Source of the DNA: Bacteroidales bacterium
GTDB taxonomy: Bacteria; Bacteroidota; Bacteroidia; Bacteroidales; F082
Length of the DNA: 64,000 bases
Assembly: GCA_017477425.1 (NCBI GenBank)
Contig: JAFUVT010000030.1
Span: 62,001-126,000, forward strand
Reading direction: 5' to 3'
In this document: positions 25,658 through 34,689 of the stretch, piece after piece
Numbering within the stretch: position 1 is the first letter of the stretch
Layout of the letters: every line of letters starts with the position of its first letter
Translations under genes and position numbers: made by a program
The notes under the pieces: model-generated
Told to the model about the DNA's origin: nothing
Databases searched by the model: none
The model's input: the letters and a program-made list of their open reading frames with translations, nothing else

Positions 25658-26899
25658 TCATTCCACCACAATCACTACAGCCTTTTTTGTATTGGAATTG
25701 TAAAACACATACACGCCTTTTGATGTAACGGTATATGTGGCTTTTGTGGTGTTGTTCAAGCTAGTTCCACTCTCATTGGGTTGGATACTTGATTCAATTA
25801 GATCTTTATATTTGAAATAATACCAGCCTGCTCGTTTCTTATCGTTTTCATAAGTACGGGTTTTGATGAAGTAGTTGTCCTTAGCCTCTTTCTCATCTTT
25901 GAAGTTGGCTTGGATGGTGACCTCAAGGTTGTGTCCCTCTTGTTTCAAATTCACACGCTTCGCAGAAGGAGCGACAACATAGCCGTTCGACTGTTCTGAG
26001 AGTTTCACCAACTCGGCCTCATTACCGTTGACAAGAATCTGTCCTGGATTGAGTAGGATATCACGTACTTCACGGTAGTCGGGGTTGACAATCTTGCCAT
26101 ATTCAGCCACATCTTTCATTCGCAGGCTTACTGTTGTTTCCACACTACCAGACATCATGGTCATAATGAAGAAATAAGGGCTCTGCTCATAATTCTGTTC
26201 GGTTATGATGCCTGTGTAAACAGTGCCATCCTTCATCCTGATTTCGTCAAGGAGTTTGCTTTGCTCAAAGATGGATTGGTCGGGATTGTTTTTGATGAAG
26301 TTGTCCTTTATGATGTCGTTTTTCTCAACGGATTCCTTCACGCCGTCCTCACGAAGAATGGTAGTTGTTTCGCCAGGAATCTCCTTGATATTTTGTCCAT
26401 ACACCTCGTGTCCGTCCTTCATCTTCATAAGATGGTTGATGCCCGAAATGAGCATTTCATCCCGAGGTTCAGATTCCACGAAGGCAATCTCATCCCAATG
26501 CAAGACGTAGTCGCGTTTCAACTCAACATACCGAACAGTGCGACCTTGTTCCAAGACAAACACATCGTTAATTATGGCACCAGTATCGATGGCACTCATG
26601 TTCATCTCGCGCTTCTTGTCAAGTGTGCCTTTCTCATCTGCATAGTGCTTCCACTCTTCGGAAAGGTTATTGTAAGCCACTTTCTTCCCGTTGATGGATT
26701 TCACTTTTGCGCCATCCAAAACAACAACAGCTTCTTCGGCATGGAAGGTGCATGCACTACCAGGCTTTTGAGTTTTCATATAACCATACAACTCCGAGCC
26801 GTTTTCAAGCTTCATCGTCTGCACGATTTGAGCCTTGGTCGGCAGCATGAAGCCGACGGCCAAGGCAATGATCATTAGTTGCTTCTTCATATGAGGCAT
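25658..26899 (-). CDS. Exported protein with three internal repeats, unknown function
   Basis: 413 aa. Signal peptide (MIIALAVGFMLPTKAQ). Three similar units begin at an xMKxxDGxxxYG core: KLENGSELYGYMK, MKDGHEVYGQNIK and MKDGTVYTGIITE, each followed by an acidic strand-rich segment. No named family recognised. Its first ATG overlaps the stop of the upstream gene as TAATG, which implies translational coupling and fixes the start at 26899. Confidence 0.7.
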   Translation of the reverse strand: MPHMKKQLMIIALAVGFMLPTKAQIVQTMKLENGSELYGYMKTQKPGSACTFHAEEAVVVLDGAKVKSINGKKVAYNNLSEEWKHYADEKGTLDKKREMNMSAIDTGAIINDVFVLEQGRTVRYVELKRDYVLHWDEIAFVESEPRDEMLISGINHLMKMKDGHEVYGQNIKEIPGETTTILREDGVKESVEKNDIIKDNFIKNNPDQSIFEQSKLLDEIRMKDGTVYTGIITEQNYEQSPYFFIMTMMSGSVETTVSLRMKDVAEYGKIVNPDYREVRDILLNPGQILVNGNEAELVKLSEQSNGYVVAPSAKRVNLKQEGHNLEVTIQANFKDEKEAKDNYFIKTRTYENDKKRAGWYYFKYKDLIESSIQPNESGTSLNNTTKATYTVTSKGVYVFYNSNTKKAVVIVVE

Positions 26900-27879
26900 T
26901 ATTTAATATTGATGAGAGACTCCATTCCCTTATTGGCATTTCCATCGCGAATCAAGTCACTGGCAAAGTTCAAAGCTTTAGCATTGCCAAATTCGTAGAA
27001 TTCACAAGATAGTTCGGGAATATTGAACACGCAGTTGTACATCTTTCCCTGCTTGATGTCCAAGATGTTATGTGTCTCATCCAAAAGAAGATACCCTTCC
27101 TCAAGATAGGCCACCCAGACAAAATCCGTCTTTCCTAAAGGCAAAACAAATTTGTAGGAGTAGATGTTGTTGCCGGAATAATTGCCGACAACAAGATTAC
27201 TTAATCTCCAATTATAAGTAGCGGATTCGTTGATTACAGGTTGGAAGCCACCGTTGCCAAACGAGCAATAGTCAGAGGACTTATTGACTTCCAATTCATA
27301 CGAAACAACATCATTAAATGTATGAATACCATTATGTTGAATGACAACTAATGCACCAGCTGGCTCAAGGTCTATGGAATAATTGGTTTTTCCAGAAGCG
27401 ACAGTGATTTGTTCATACGATACGCCCAAAATCTTGTCATCCCAACCCATATAGCCAGCATCCTTAATCTTCAATTCAGACAGATTATTGGTTCCCGAAA
27501 ACTCCCAATACTCAAACGAAACATCTCCTCCACTCATAGTGGTAACATCGGAAGTTGCAACAACGGTGTAAACACCATCAGCCAAATCAAACGTAGAATT
27601 CATAGTCGAACGATAGTCGTCCACATATTTCGTTTCAGAAGCAGTCAATACGCCTTTACTATCATACACAAACAAATTGACACGAAGTTTATCACCTGTA
27701 GAAAAAGTCTCCAAGTCATCTTCGTAAACCTGATGTTTGACAAATTCCTGAATGGTACCATAGGGTTTCACTTCAAAAAACACTTCTCTCGAAATCGAAA
27801 TGTCCTCATTCTTGCAGGATGCAAGTAGAATGGCAACAACAGCCAAACACACAATCACATATTTTTTCATATTTCTCAT
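26899..27879 (-). CDS. Lipoprotein, FimB/Mfa2-like (tentative)
   Basis: 326 aa. Lipoprotein signal VAILLASC. The region LRVNLFVYDSKGVLTASET ... LADGVYTVVATSD resembles the strand pattern of FimB/Mfa2 fimbrial anchor proteins of Bacteroidales, but similarity is weak. No fimbrial subunit genes are adjacent; the neighbours are kinase-operon genes. The start could be three codons later (MKKYVI). Confidence 0.6.
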   Translation of the reverse strand: MRNMKKYVIVCLAVVAILLASCKNEDISISREVFFEVKPYGTIQEFVKHQVYEDDLETFSTGDKLRVNLFVYDSKGVLTASETKYVDDYRSTMNSTFDLADGVYTVVATSDVTTMSGGDVSFEYWEFSGTNNLSELKIKDAGYMGWDDKILGVSYEQITVASGKTNYSIDLEPAGALVVIQHNGIHTFNDVVSYELEVNKSSDYCSFGNGGFQPVINESATYNWRLSNLVVGNYSGNNIYSYKFVLPLGKTDFVWVAYLEEGYLLLDETHNILDIKQGKMYNCVFNIPELSCEFYEFGNAKALNFASDLIRDGNANKGMESLINIK

Positions 27880-27887
27880 TTTTAAGG

Positions 27888-28532
27888 TTATTTGACAATG
27901 TTGAACAAGTAAGAAAGTGAGAGCATAACAGAGCTAACTTTCGTGTCGAAGTTGCCAGCCAAGTCACTCATGCCCAAGTTGTAGCGAGCATCAATCAGCA
28001 AAGCCGAGTTTTCATTGAGGCGGGCTTTGTAAGCCAAGCCTGCTGTAACCATTACGTCCTTGCCTTTGATTTCGCCAGTGCCGTAGGTAGCACCGTTGTA
28101 ATGGAGTTGGTCGGGCTTTCCGCCAAGAATCATCACCGCTGTAGCACCAGCTTGCAAGGCCAAACTTGGCGTGACATACAATTGTGCCAGAACTGGTACT
28201 TCAAGGCAGCTCGTTCCCAAACTCGAAGAGCCGAGCTTGATGTTGCGGCCACCATACATGGCTTCAACTTGAAGTCCGAACCAGCCGGTACCACCACAAC
28301 TCAATTCGGTGCGGCGTCCAAAATGGGCGTTAAATGCGGCACCCACTTGGTAACCAACGCCCATTCCGAAATTAAGGTTCTCAAGGTTGGAATGGCTTCC
28401 CAAATCCATCCCAACACCAACTTTTGGCCCAATGGAAATGCGAAGTGGTCTGTCATCCTCGCACTCATCCTGGGCGATCAACCCATTGCAGCACAATGCA
28501 GCGAATAGGAGTAACAATAAATGTTTACGCAT
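27888..28532 (-). CDS. Outer-membrane beta-barrel protein
   Basis: 214 aa. Signal peptide (LLLLFAALCCNGLIAQ), then barrel-like alternating strands (ISIGPKVGVGMDLGSH, GMGVGYQVGAAFNAHFG, VMVTAGLAYKARL, ALLIDARYNLGMSDLAG) and an aromatic-rich end VMLSLSYLFNIVK. Typical of the small porin-like barrels (OmpW/PorT-like) of Bacteroidota. Eight bases upstream of the lipoprotein gene at 26899, so probably a pair. Confidence 0.72.
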   Translation of the reverse strand: MRKHLLLLLFAALCCNGLIAQDECEDDRPLRISIGPKVGVGMDLGSHSNLENLNFGMGVGYQVGAAFNAHFGRRTELSCGGTGWFGLQVEAMYGGRNIKLGSSSLGTSCLEVPVLAQLYVTPSLALQAGATAVMILGGKPDQLHYNGATYGTGEIKGKDVMVTAGLAYKARLNENSALLIDARYNLGMSDLAGNFDTKVSSVMLSLSYLFNIVK

Positions 28533-28570
28533 AGATTTAATGATTTTGGATTAATAGATTATTGAATTGA

Positions 28571-30106
28571 TTAGATTTTCTTTAGTGATACAGTTGAAGA
28601 TTTGCTGCCGCAATTGTGTCCGTCAACCTTTACCGAAATGGTTGCATTCACATTTTTGTCCTCTGTTACATGGACTAGCATCGAAAGAGAACACGTTTGG
28701 TTGGGCTTCAGTTCTACGGTGTTAGACTTCGGCTTCCCTGCCACATTGAGTGTAATAGAGGCCTTAACAGGAACATCTGAAGTATTTGTGACACTAGCCT
28801 TTACGGTCTGGCAGTCATTTTCGTCGGCATATTCCGAGGTTGTGACAGGATTGCTTAGACCAATGCTTACATAGTCAATGCTGATACCATGAGATTCCTC
28901 CCATAACAATAAATCAGGAAAACCATTGTCAGAATAAGTAACCTTTGCTTTCAGCTCACACTTGGGGCTCTTGCGATTAATAACCTGATTAGCCACTGTG
29001 AAATCGCAACTTAGCGCATCACAGTCAACATAGCGCCCATCGCCCTTGTCGAGTTCCAATTTGATATTACCACTCGCCAATGAAGCGGGAGTGATAAGTG
29101 TGATTTGAAGCGGGTCAACCTCATTGGTGTACTCATATACACGAATACGGTCGGCCGACCAATTGGCATCCAATTTGCCTTTGAGCAGTTCTACAATACC
29201 GTACTTGTCTCCCAATGCAACAACGGCACGGCCGGAACAGAAATCGTTGGCTTCGTCAAACTGGCAAGGAACCAGGACTTCACCCTCAGCATTTTTGTAG
29301 CCAAATCCGCCATCGCCTTCGAATGCGCCAATTCCATCCTTCCCAGGTTGGTCATTAAGATGAGCGGAAAGCTCTTCGCTCCCAATCGGTTTATAAGAAT
29401 AGTCAATCGAATTCACATCTTCTTTATTCCCTTTCACGTCTCTTTCAATCACGTTGAAATTAACATCAATGACGACATATTTTCCGCCTTTTATTCTTGC
29501 CAATGCACGGCCATCGGTATTGAATGAGGTTGCCCAGACGAAAGCTTCTCCGCTTTTTAGACTCGACATCCCACTTGCTGACCAGTTATCGGATTTCTTG
29601 TACCTTCTAGGCTTAACCTTGTCTTTGCCATTTTCCGTAACCAAGGCCCATCCTTGCCGAACCGGCATAGCCTCAATATATTGACAATCGAGGGCCAAAT
29701 TTCCTTTTGAATCCAGGTAACCTTGCTTGCCTTCAACACCGCATTTGGCAACAGTAACATAACCTTCAGAGAAGAAAGAGTACTTAGTTGCATAATAATC
29801 TCCATTCACAGGTTGGAAGTTATGGTTGGCTTCGGTAAGGAAACCGAGAATCTTGTCACCTTGCAAAACTATTGCATAGCCGTCCGAATACTGTGTAACA
29901 GCATCGGCAATATAGCCTTGCAGCAACGCTTTGCCCTCCCAGTCAATGAGCTGCACTTTGCCGTTTTGGTCAATGCACTTGAAGATGTCATTACTGTAGT
30001 GCGTAATCGACGCATACTTTGGCTCCACCAGCCATTTAACGGTTTGGGCATTTGCAATAGCAGGAGCTAGTAACAAAAAGAAAAGAATAGAAGCCCTTGT
30101 TTTCAT
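28571..30106 (-). CDS. Exported WG-repeat protein with C-terminal Ig-like part
   Basis: 511 aa. Signal peptide (FFLLLAPAIANAQ). The first 310 residues hold WG/KWG-type beta repeats (YASITHYSNDIFKCIDQNGKVQLIDWEGK, EGKQGYLDSKGNLAL, GGFGYKNAEGEVLVPCQFDEA). The last 200 are strand-rich and resemble Ig-like or CARDB folds (ASVTNTSDVPVKASITLN; LKPNQTCSLSMLVHV). Probably a surface or periplasmic binding protein. It begins 3 bases after the FHA-protease gene ends. Confidence 0.75.
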   Translation of the reverse strand: MKTRASILFFLLLAPAIANAQTVKWLVEPKYASITHYSNDIFKCIDQNGKVQLIDWEGKALLQGYIADAVTQYSDGYAIVLQGDKILGFLTEANHNFQPVNGDYYATKYSFFSEGYVTVAKCGVEGKQGYLDSKGNLALDCQYIEAMPVRQGWALVTENGKDKVKPRRYKKSDNWSASGMSSLKSGEAFVWATSFNTDGRALARIKGGKYVVIDVNFNVIERDVKGNKEDVNSIDYSYKPIGSEELSAHLNDQPGKDGIGAFEGDGGFGYKNAEGEVLVPCQFDEANDFCSGRAVVALGDKYGIVELLKGKLDANWSADRIRVYEYTNEVDPLQITLITPASLASGNIKLELDKGDGRYVDCDALSCDFTVANQVINRKSPKCELKAKVTYSDNGFPDLLLWEESHGISIDYVSIGLSNPVTTSEYADENDCQTVKASVTNTSDVPVKASITLNVAGKPKSNTVELKPNQTCSLSMLVHVTEDKNVNATISVKVDGHNCGSKSSTVSLKKI

Positions 30107-30109
30107 AAC

Positions 30110-31714
30110 TTACCTCACTTCGATGTCGTCATACAGTTCTTTCGCATACCTTATCCTTTCGCAACGACCCATGGTGCTGCCCAAGGTGTAATGCGAAGAG
30201 ATTACCCCTATCAGCCTTCCCTTTTGATCAACCACAGGAGAGCCACTCGCTCCTCCAATCACCTCACCCTGAAGGTCGATAGTATATCTTTCCGGGGTGC
30301 GGGAAACCAAGACCTCCTTGAATTGGGGTTTTAATCCATCCTCCCTTAAATTCAATAGAATGCCAGCTGGATAACCTATGTAATAATAGCGATGCTTCAA
30401 CGGTACTATTTTCTTGGGATCCAAAACGGATTTGTTCAAATCGAAGGTACGTTTGACCGTTGGGGGAGTGGCACCAGAATTCAGCTGCAGCAATGCTATG
30501 TCCACGTTTTCATCTTCAGCTTCTGCTATTGCAGTGCATCTTTCAAACTCATCAATGTTGGAGTAACGCCTATAGGGGTATCCTACCGCGATATAATCCA
30601 GTTCACCAGAAATGTCACCATCTTCGACCGCACATTTCAAGTAAACCCCAAAGTATTCCTCAAGCACTTTTGGGTCTAATCCCTTTCTCTCCAATTCTCT
30701 CATTGCGTGGACAACAAAAGTCTTAGAGGAATTGGAGAGATAATCGTCAACACTTTCATCTTGCATCTTTTTCATAATCCGTTTTATGTCAGCTTTAATC
30801 CTAGCGGTTTCGTTGTTGTCCAACTTCCAAGGAGCAGTAACATGGCGATTGGTTATCATCTTGCCATCTTGGCTAACGAAAAACGCCGTAGCCCCAAGTC
30901 CGAAAAGCGAATATGGACTTGCGTCGGAAATAATGCCCATGCTTTCTCCTTTTGAGTCAATGCCGATTCTATATTCCGAGGGATACGGAATATTATAATC
31001 ACGGCAAAGGGAAACAAACGGGTCTCCTTTGATTTTAGCGGTATAGTGATAGTAGGCGTGAACATAAACCACAGAAGAAGCATAGTCGCTTAGATTTCCC
31101 CCATTGTCATCTGATGGAACAATCTTCATCACCAATGCTACAACAGCCACCGCGGCGGCCAAGCCACCACCAATTTTTATTATTATCGGCCAAATATCTG
31201 GCTTGATATAAGGCTTCAAATCAACAGGAACGCCGCCCACCACCACGTCATCACCCCGTTTCACGCGAACATTCTGGTGTGCTGCGATGCGCTTGCCATT
31301 GATGGAGGTGCCGTTCAGGCTGTGGTCTTCGATGAAGGCGCGGCCCTGTTTGTCAATTTTCAGGGTAGCGTGGAAACGGCTAACCGTGTTGCCCGTAACC
31401 TGAATGTCGTTGTAGCGCATGTTGCTTCCGATGCCATAAATCTTCTTATACATGCTATTGTTAGAAGGTTGCGGCACCGCAGCCCACTGTAATTCCGTAT
31501 CGCCAAAACGGATAAGGTCGCCTCGACGCACAGATACCGACGCACCTTGTTTGATAGGCTGGTTATTGACAAAGGTACCGTTGGTACTCCCCTTGTCTTC
31601 AAGAAGGATGTCTCCGTTGTTGAGCATTATCAGTTCGGCATGAAGAGCACTAACCCTCTTGCTGTTGAGCACGATATCGCATTCAGGCGAACTGCCAATT
31701 TTAAGTAATCTCAT
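30110..31714 (-). CDS. FHA-FHA-TM-trypsin-like serine protease
   Basis: 534 aa. Two N-terminal FHA domains (residues about 1-80: IGSSPECDIVL, SALHAEL, GSTNGTFVN; about 90-165: IGSNMRYNDIQV, SRFHATL, SLNGTSING) read phosphothreonine in the cytosol. A membrane helix at about 178-198 leads to a periplasmic trypsin-fold domain with an intact triad: His291 in TNRHV, Asp405 in NVDIALL, Ser490 in GASGSP. The topology would let phosphorylation inside control a protease outside. Sits in the middle of the kinase operon. Fusion of FHA to an HtrA-like protease is unusual. Confidence 0.88.
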   Translation of the reverse strand: MRLLKIGSSPECDIVLNSKRVSALHAELIMLNNGDILLEDKGSTNGTFVNNQPIKQGASVSVRRGDLIRFGDTELQWAAVPQPSNNSMYKKIYGIGSNMRYNDIQVTGNTVSRFHATLKIDKQGRAFIEDHSLNGTSINGKRIAAHQNVRVKRGDDVVVGGVPVDLKPYIKPDIWPIIIKIGGGLAAAVAVVALVMKIVPSDDNGGNLSDYASSVVYVHAYYHYTAKIKGDPFVSLCRDYNIPYPSEYRIGIDSKGESMGIISDASPYSLFGLGATAFFVSQDGKMITNRHVTAPWKLDNNETARIKADIKRIMKKMQDESVDDYLSNSSKTFVVHAMRELERKGLDPKVLEEYFGVYLKCAVEDGDISGELDYIAVGYPYRRYSNIDEFERCTAIAEAEDENVDIALLQLNSGATPPTVKRTFDLNKSVLDPKKIVPLKHRYYYIGYPAGILLNLREDGLKPQFKEVLVSRTPERYTIDLQGEVIGGASGSPVVDQKGRLIGVISSHYTLGSTMGRCERIRYAKELYDDIEVR

Positions 31715-31748
31715 GACTTATCAGTTTTTATGATTGATTATTCGATAA

Positions 31749-32705
31749 TTATAATATAGGCTTGTCATCACTATCACCAGTATTATCTCCACCAGTATTA
31801 TCTCCATCAGTATTATCTCCACCAGTATAGTTTTCACCACCACTTCCACTACCGCCACCATTTCTCTCCCACTGGGCATAGAGTTTCAAATCTTCTTTCA
31901 AGTTGACAATATCACCATCTTTATAAGCCGTTCCCTTGCCATTAGACTCTGTATTCCAACCTTTGAAACGATATCCTTTCTTCGTGTAGGCACACTTTTC
32001 CAATGCAGTATCAGTTCCTTCAGGAACGGTTTGCATCTCCATTTTACCTCCAACCTTTCTGTCATTTTGGATAAAGGTAATCGTATGGGTCTTCTGCTCC
32101 CATTGGGCATATAAGGTTGTGTTCTCATAGAAAGTTACGGCCTCACCGTCTTCATATGCGACTCCCCTGCCATCGACTTGAGTATTCCAACCTTTGAAAA
32201 CCGAGCCTTCCATGGTGATACTCTCTTTGTTTTTATTCAGTCCAGTTTTCTGGCCTCTATTGAACCTCTGTGCTTCCATTGTACCCTGTCCGCCATTGGC
32301 ATCAAAAGTGATTGTGCAAGCAATTGAATCCACAACAGGAGGATTAACTATATCACCACTATTATCGATAATTTTAGGGATAAAGATTGCACATGCAGCC
32401 CCGATAGCACATACCACAAGGCCAATGATTAGATATGTCAGCCACTGATTTGACTTAGGGATAATATTCCAGTCGAGGGTGCTGACATGAGCAAAGGAAA
32501 CAGAGTCCTTTCGGGAGACAGGTACAGCCACATTTGAAGAAATGCGTTGTCCATTGATGTATGTACCATTGGTACTCAGGTCGGTGATGGTCATCTTTCC
32601 AGATGAGGCCACTGTCAAAACAGCATGGCGACGGCTGATGACATCCGTGTTGTCATTTAGAACGATGTCGCAGCCGGCTTCTCTTCCTATTGAATAACTT
32701 TTCAT
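31749..32705 (-). CDS. FHA-TM-InlB-repeat protein
   Basis: 318 aa. An N-terminal FHA domain (IGREAGCDIVL, SRRHAVL, STNGTYING) is followed by a membrane helix at about 88-112 and two InlB B-type/Listeria-Bacteroides repeats (TITFDANGGQGTMEAQ ... FKGWNTQ ... LYAQWEQ, repeated once). The C-terminus is a low-complexity Gly/Asp/Asn tail with TGGDNTDGDN units. FHA faces the cytosol, the repeats face the periplasm. It may tether the signalling complex to an extracytoplasmic partner. Confidence 0.87.
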   Translation of the reverse strand: MKSYSIGREAGCDIVLNDNTDVISRRHAVLTVASSGKMTITDLSTNGTYINGQRISSNVAVPVSRKDSVSFAHVSTLDWNIIPKSNQWLTYLIIGLVVCAIGAACAIFIPKIIDNSGDIVNPPVVDSIACTITFDANGGQGTMEAQRFNRGQKTGLNKNKESITMEGSVFKGWNTQVDGRGVAYEDGEAVTFYENTTLYAQWEQKTHTITFIQNDRKVGGKMEMQTVPEGTDTALEKCAYTKKGYRFKGWNTESNGKGTAYKDGDIVNLKEDLKLYAQWERNGGGSGSGGENYTGGDNTDGDNTGGDNTGDSDDKPIL

Positions 32706-32717
32706 GATATGGTATTT

Positions 32718-33734
32718 TTAATTCTTTTGCACTTTGATATACTTTAGGATTAGGGTGTCACCTTCAGGACTAAGCATTAAACTGTCCTTACTTTGTCCTG
32801 TCGAGAACGCCTTAAACCAAATTTCAGGCGATAGACTTGTTTTGGTGGTTTGTTTCTTGTTTCTCGAACATTGCGTTATGTTGCCAACAAAGCTGACGAG
32901 AAGCAGCGCCGCAATGACGACAAGGATGGTTTTGTTTCTAGTGCTCATTTTTTCCTTAACTATTGAGTTTTTTTGTGTTTCTATTAATGCTAGGGTTAGA
33001 TTATCATGCCCACCGCCATTTCTTCGCCCGCCGCCATCCACTTGAGTGGCGATGTTGTCAACAGTTTGGCCTATGTTTTTGCCCTTCGACACCATCTCTA
33101 TCAATTGTTTTTCAGGCATTGTGCCGTGTATGCCATCCGTGCATAGCATGAATCTATCGCCTTTTTCATATACCCTTTCAGCGAGGTCTATTTCCAATTT
33201 GGCATCAAGGCCAAGCGCACGAGTGATGATGTTTGATTGATCCGAGAGACGGGCCTGCTCCTCAGTAATAACCTTCTCTTTAACTAAACCGAAAACCAAC
33301 GAATGGTCGAAGGTGCGAAACACCTTTCTACCATGGCGAAGCTGATACACACGGCTGTCACCAACATGAGCCACAATGGCGGATTCCTGATTAATCAGGA
33401 GTGCCGTGCAGGTAGTACCCATACCCCTCAGTTTGGGGTTGTCCTCTACAGCAGCCAACAAAGCGAGATTGGCTCTATGAATGGCCTTCAAGAGGACATT
33501 CGACGGAGTTTCATCATCTCTGGCCTCCATCACTCCGTCAATGATTTCCTTGACTGCAATACTTGAGGCAGTTTTGCCACATGGCCCTCCGCCCATTCCG
33601 TCGCACACGGTTACAAGCAAACCAAATTTGGTATCTGCATAACCAAATGAGTCCTGGTTTTCGCTCCGTCCGCCTTGGCGAGACTCTCCATATCCTACAA
33701 ACGGTAGTTTTGTTTCTATTTTATGTAGTTCCAT
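32718..33734 (-). CDS. PP2C-type protein phosphatase with C-terminal membrane helix
   Basis: 338 aa. Metal-binding motifs are intact: GGRSENQDSF, VCDGMGGG, GDSRVY, CTDGIHG and GGGHDNLTL. They hydrolyse phosphoserine/threonine with Mn/Mg. A membrane helix at about 267-287 (ILVVIAALLLVSFVGNI) is followed by about 50 extracytoplasmic residues. It reverses the adjacent kinases. Twelve bases separate it from both neighbours. Confidence 0.94.
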   Translation of the reverse strand: MELHKIETKLPFVGYGESRQGGRSENQDSFGYADTKFGLLVTVCDGMGGGPCGKTASSIAVKEIIDGVMEARDDETPSNVLLKAIHRANLALLAAVEDNPKLRGMGTTCTALLINQESAIVAHVGDSRVYQLRHGRKVFRTFDHSLVFGLVKEKVITEEQARLSDQSNIITRALGLDAKLEIDLAERVYEKGDRFMLCTDGIHGTMPEKQLIEMVSKGKNIGQTVDNIATQVDGGGRRNGGGHDNLTLALIETQKNSIVKEKMSTRNKTILVVIAALLLVSFVGNITQCSRNKKQTTKTSLSPEIWFKAFSTGQSKDSLMLSPEGDTLILKYIKVQKN

Positions 33735-33746
33735 CTATATTCTTTT

Positions 33747-34682
33747 TTATGATGTTTTTGCGAACCAATTCCTTAGGCGTTTCCATATGCTTGGAGGCGG
33801 CCCAATAGCAGTTTTGATGGCCTCACGGAATTCAGCGGCAGACTGAAATCGTTTCGACTGCTCTTTTTCCGTGGCTTTATACAACACCTGTATCATGCGT
33901 TTAGGTATCATGTCGTTCTTGGGCAATGGATCCCTCACCTGACGTGTAAGGGTTTCCATTTCGCTATCGCTGTCGAAAGGATTGTATCCCGTCAGCAGTT
34001 CGTAAAAAGTGACACCTAAGGCGTAAACATCAGTGGCAGCATTGATGGGCAAATTCTTGTTCTCGTCTCGAACAACTTGCTCGGGAGCTGCATATTGTGG
34101 GGTCCCGATGAAGCCGAACTGGGAAAATTTGTTTCCACCGCTCATGCGGGCGATTCCCAAATCCATCAATCTAGCGTTTGACTCCTCTTCTATCATGATG
34201 TTGGATGGCTTGATGTCACGGTGAATGATGCCGTTGGCATGTATATACTCCAAAGCATCAAGTACTTGGCAAATGCATTTCGACAACACCTCAATCTTTT
34301 GGGCTCCATCGGGAAGTTGTTTGGCAAACTGATCAATTTCCTGACCTAACACAAACTTGCTCAACAGCCAAATGGGGCCTCTGTCTGGTTGGACCATGCA
34401 GCAGCCAATCATTTCAATGAGATTCTGGTGCCGGAAGGCCATCGATGACTCCAAGCGGGCACGTTCGCGAATGATGGGGATATTGACATATTCGTCCTTC
34501 ACGCGCTTGACGGCAATCTGTTCGCCTGTTTTCACTCGATAGCCGCGCCACACTGTTCCCATTGCACCACTGCCAAGTGGCTCTTCTGCTGGATTGTAGC
34601 AATACCATTCCCGCTCCACAAAAAGGTAGAGGTATGGGTCGCCCTTGCGTCGAAACACTGTTTTTCTTTGAATTGGAGGCAT
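33747..34682 (-). CDS. Soluble Ser/Thr protein kinase
   Basis: 311 aa. Complete kinase domain: GSGAMGTVW glycine loop, IAVKRVK lysine, HRDIKPSN (His154, Asp156, Lys158), MDLGIARM in place of DFG, and AAPEQVV. The catalytic-loop Lys is present here, unlike in the two membrane kinases of the operon, but DFG reads DLG. No membrane helix; the C-terminus is amphipathic (IWKRLRNWFAK) and could touch the membrane. Could be the main active kinase. Confidence 0.92.
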   Translation of the reverse strand: MPPIQRKTVFRRKGDPYLYLFVEREWYCYNPAEEPLGSGAMGTVWRGYRVKTGEQIAVKRVKDEYVNIPIIRERARLESSMAFRHQNLIEMIGCCMVQPDRGPIWLLSKFVLGQEIDQFAKQLPDGAQKIEVLSKCICQVLDALEYIHANGIIHRDIKPSNIMIEEESNARLMDLGIARMSGGNKFSQFGFIGTPQYAAPEQVVRDENKNLPINAATDVYALGVTFYELLTGYNPFDSDSEMETLTRQVRDPLPKNDMIPKRMIQVLYKATEKEQSKRFQSAAEFREAIKTAIGPPPSIWKRLRNWFAKTS

Positions 34683-34689
34683 TGTATTA

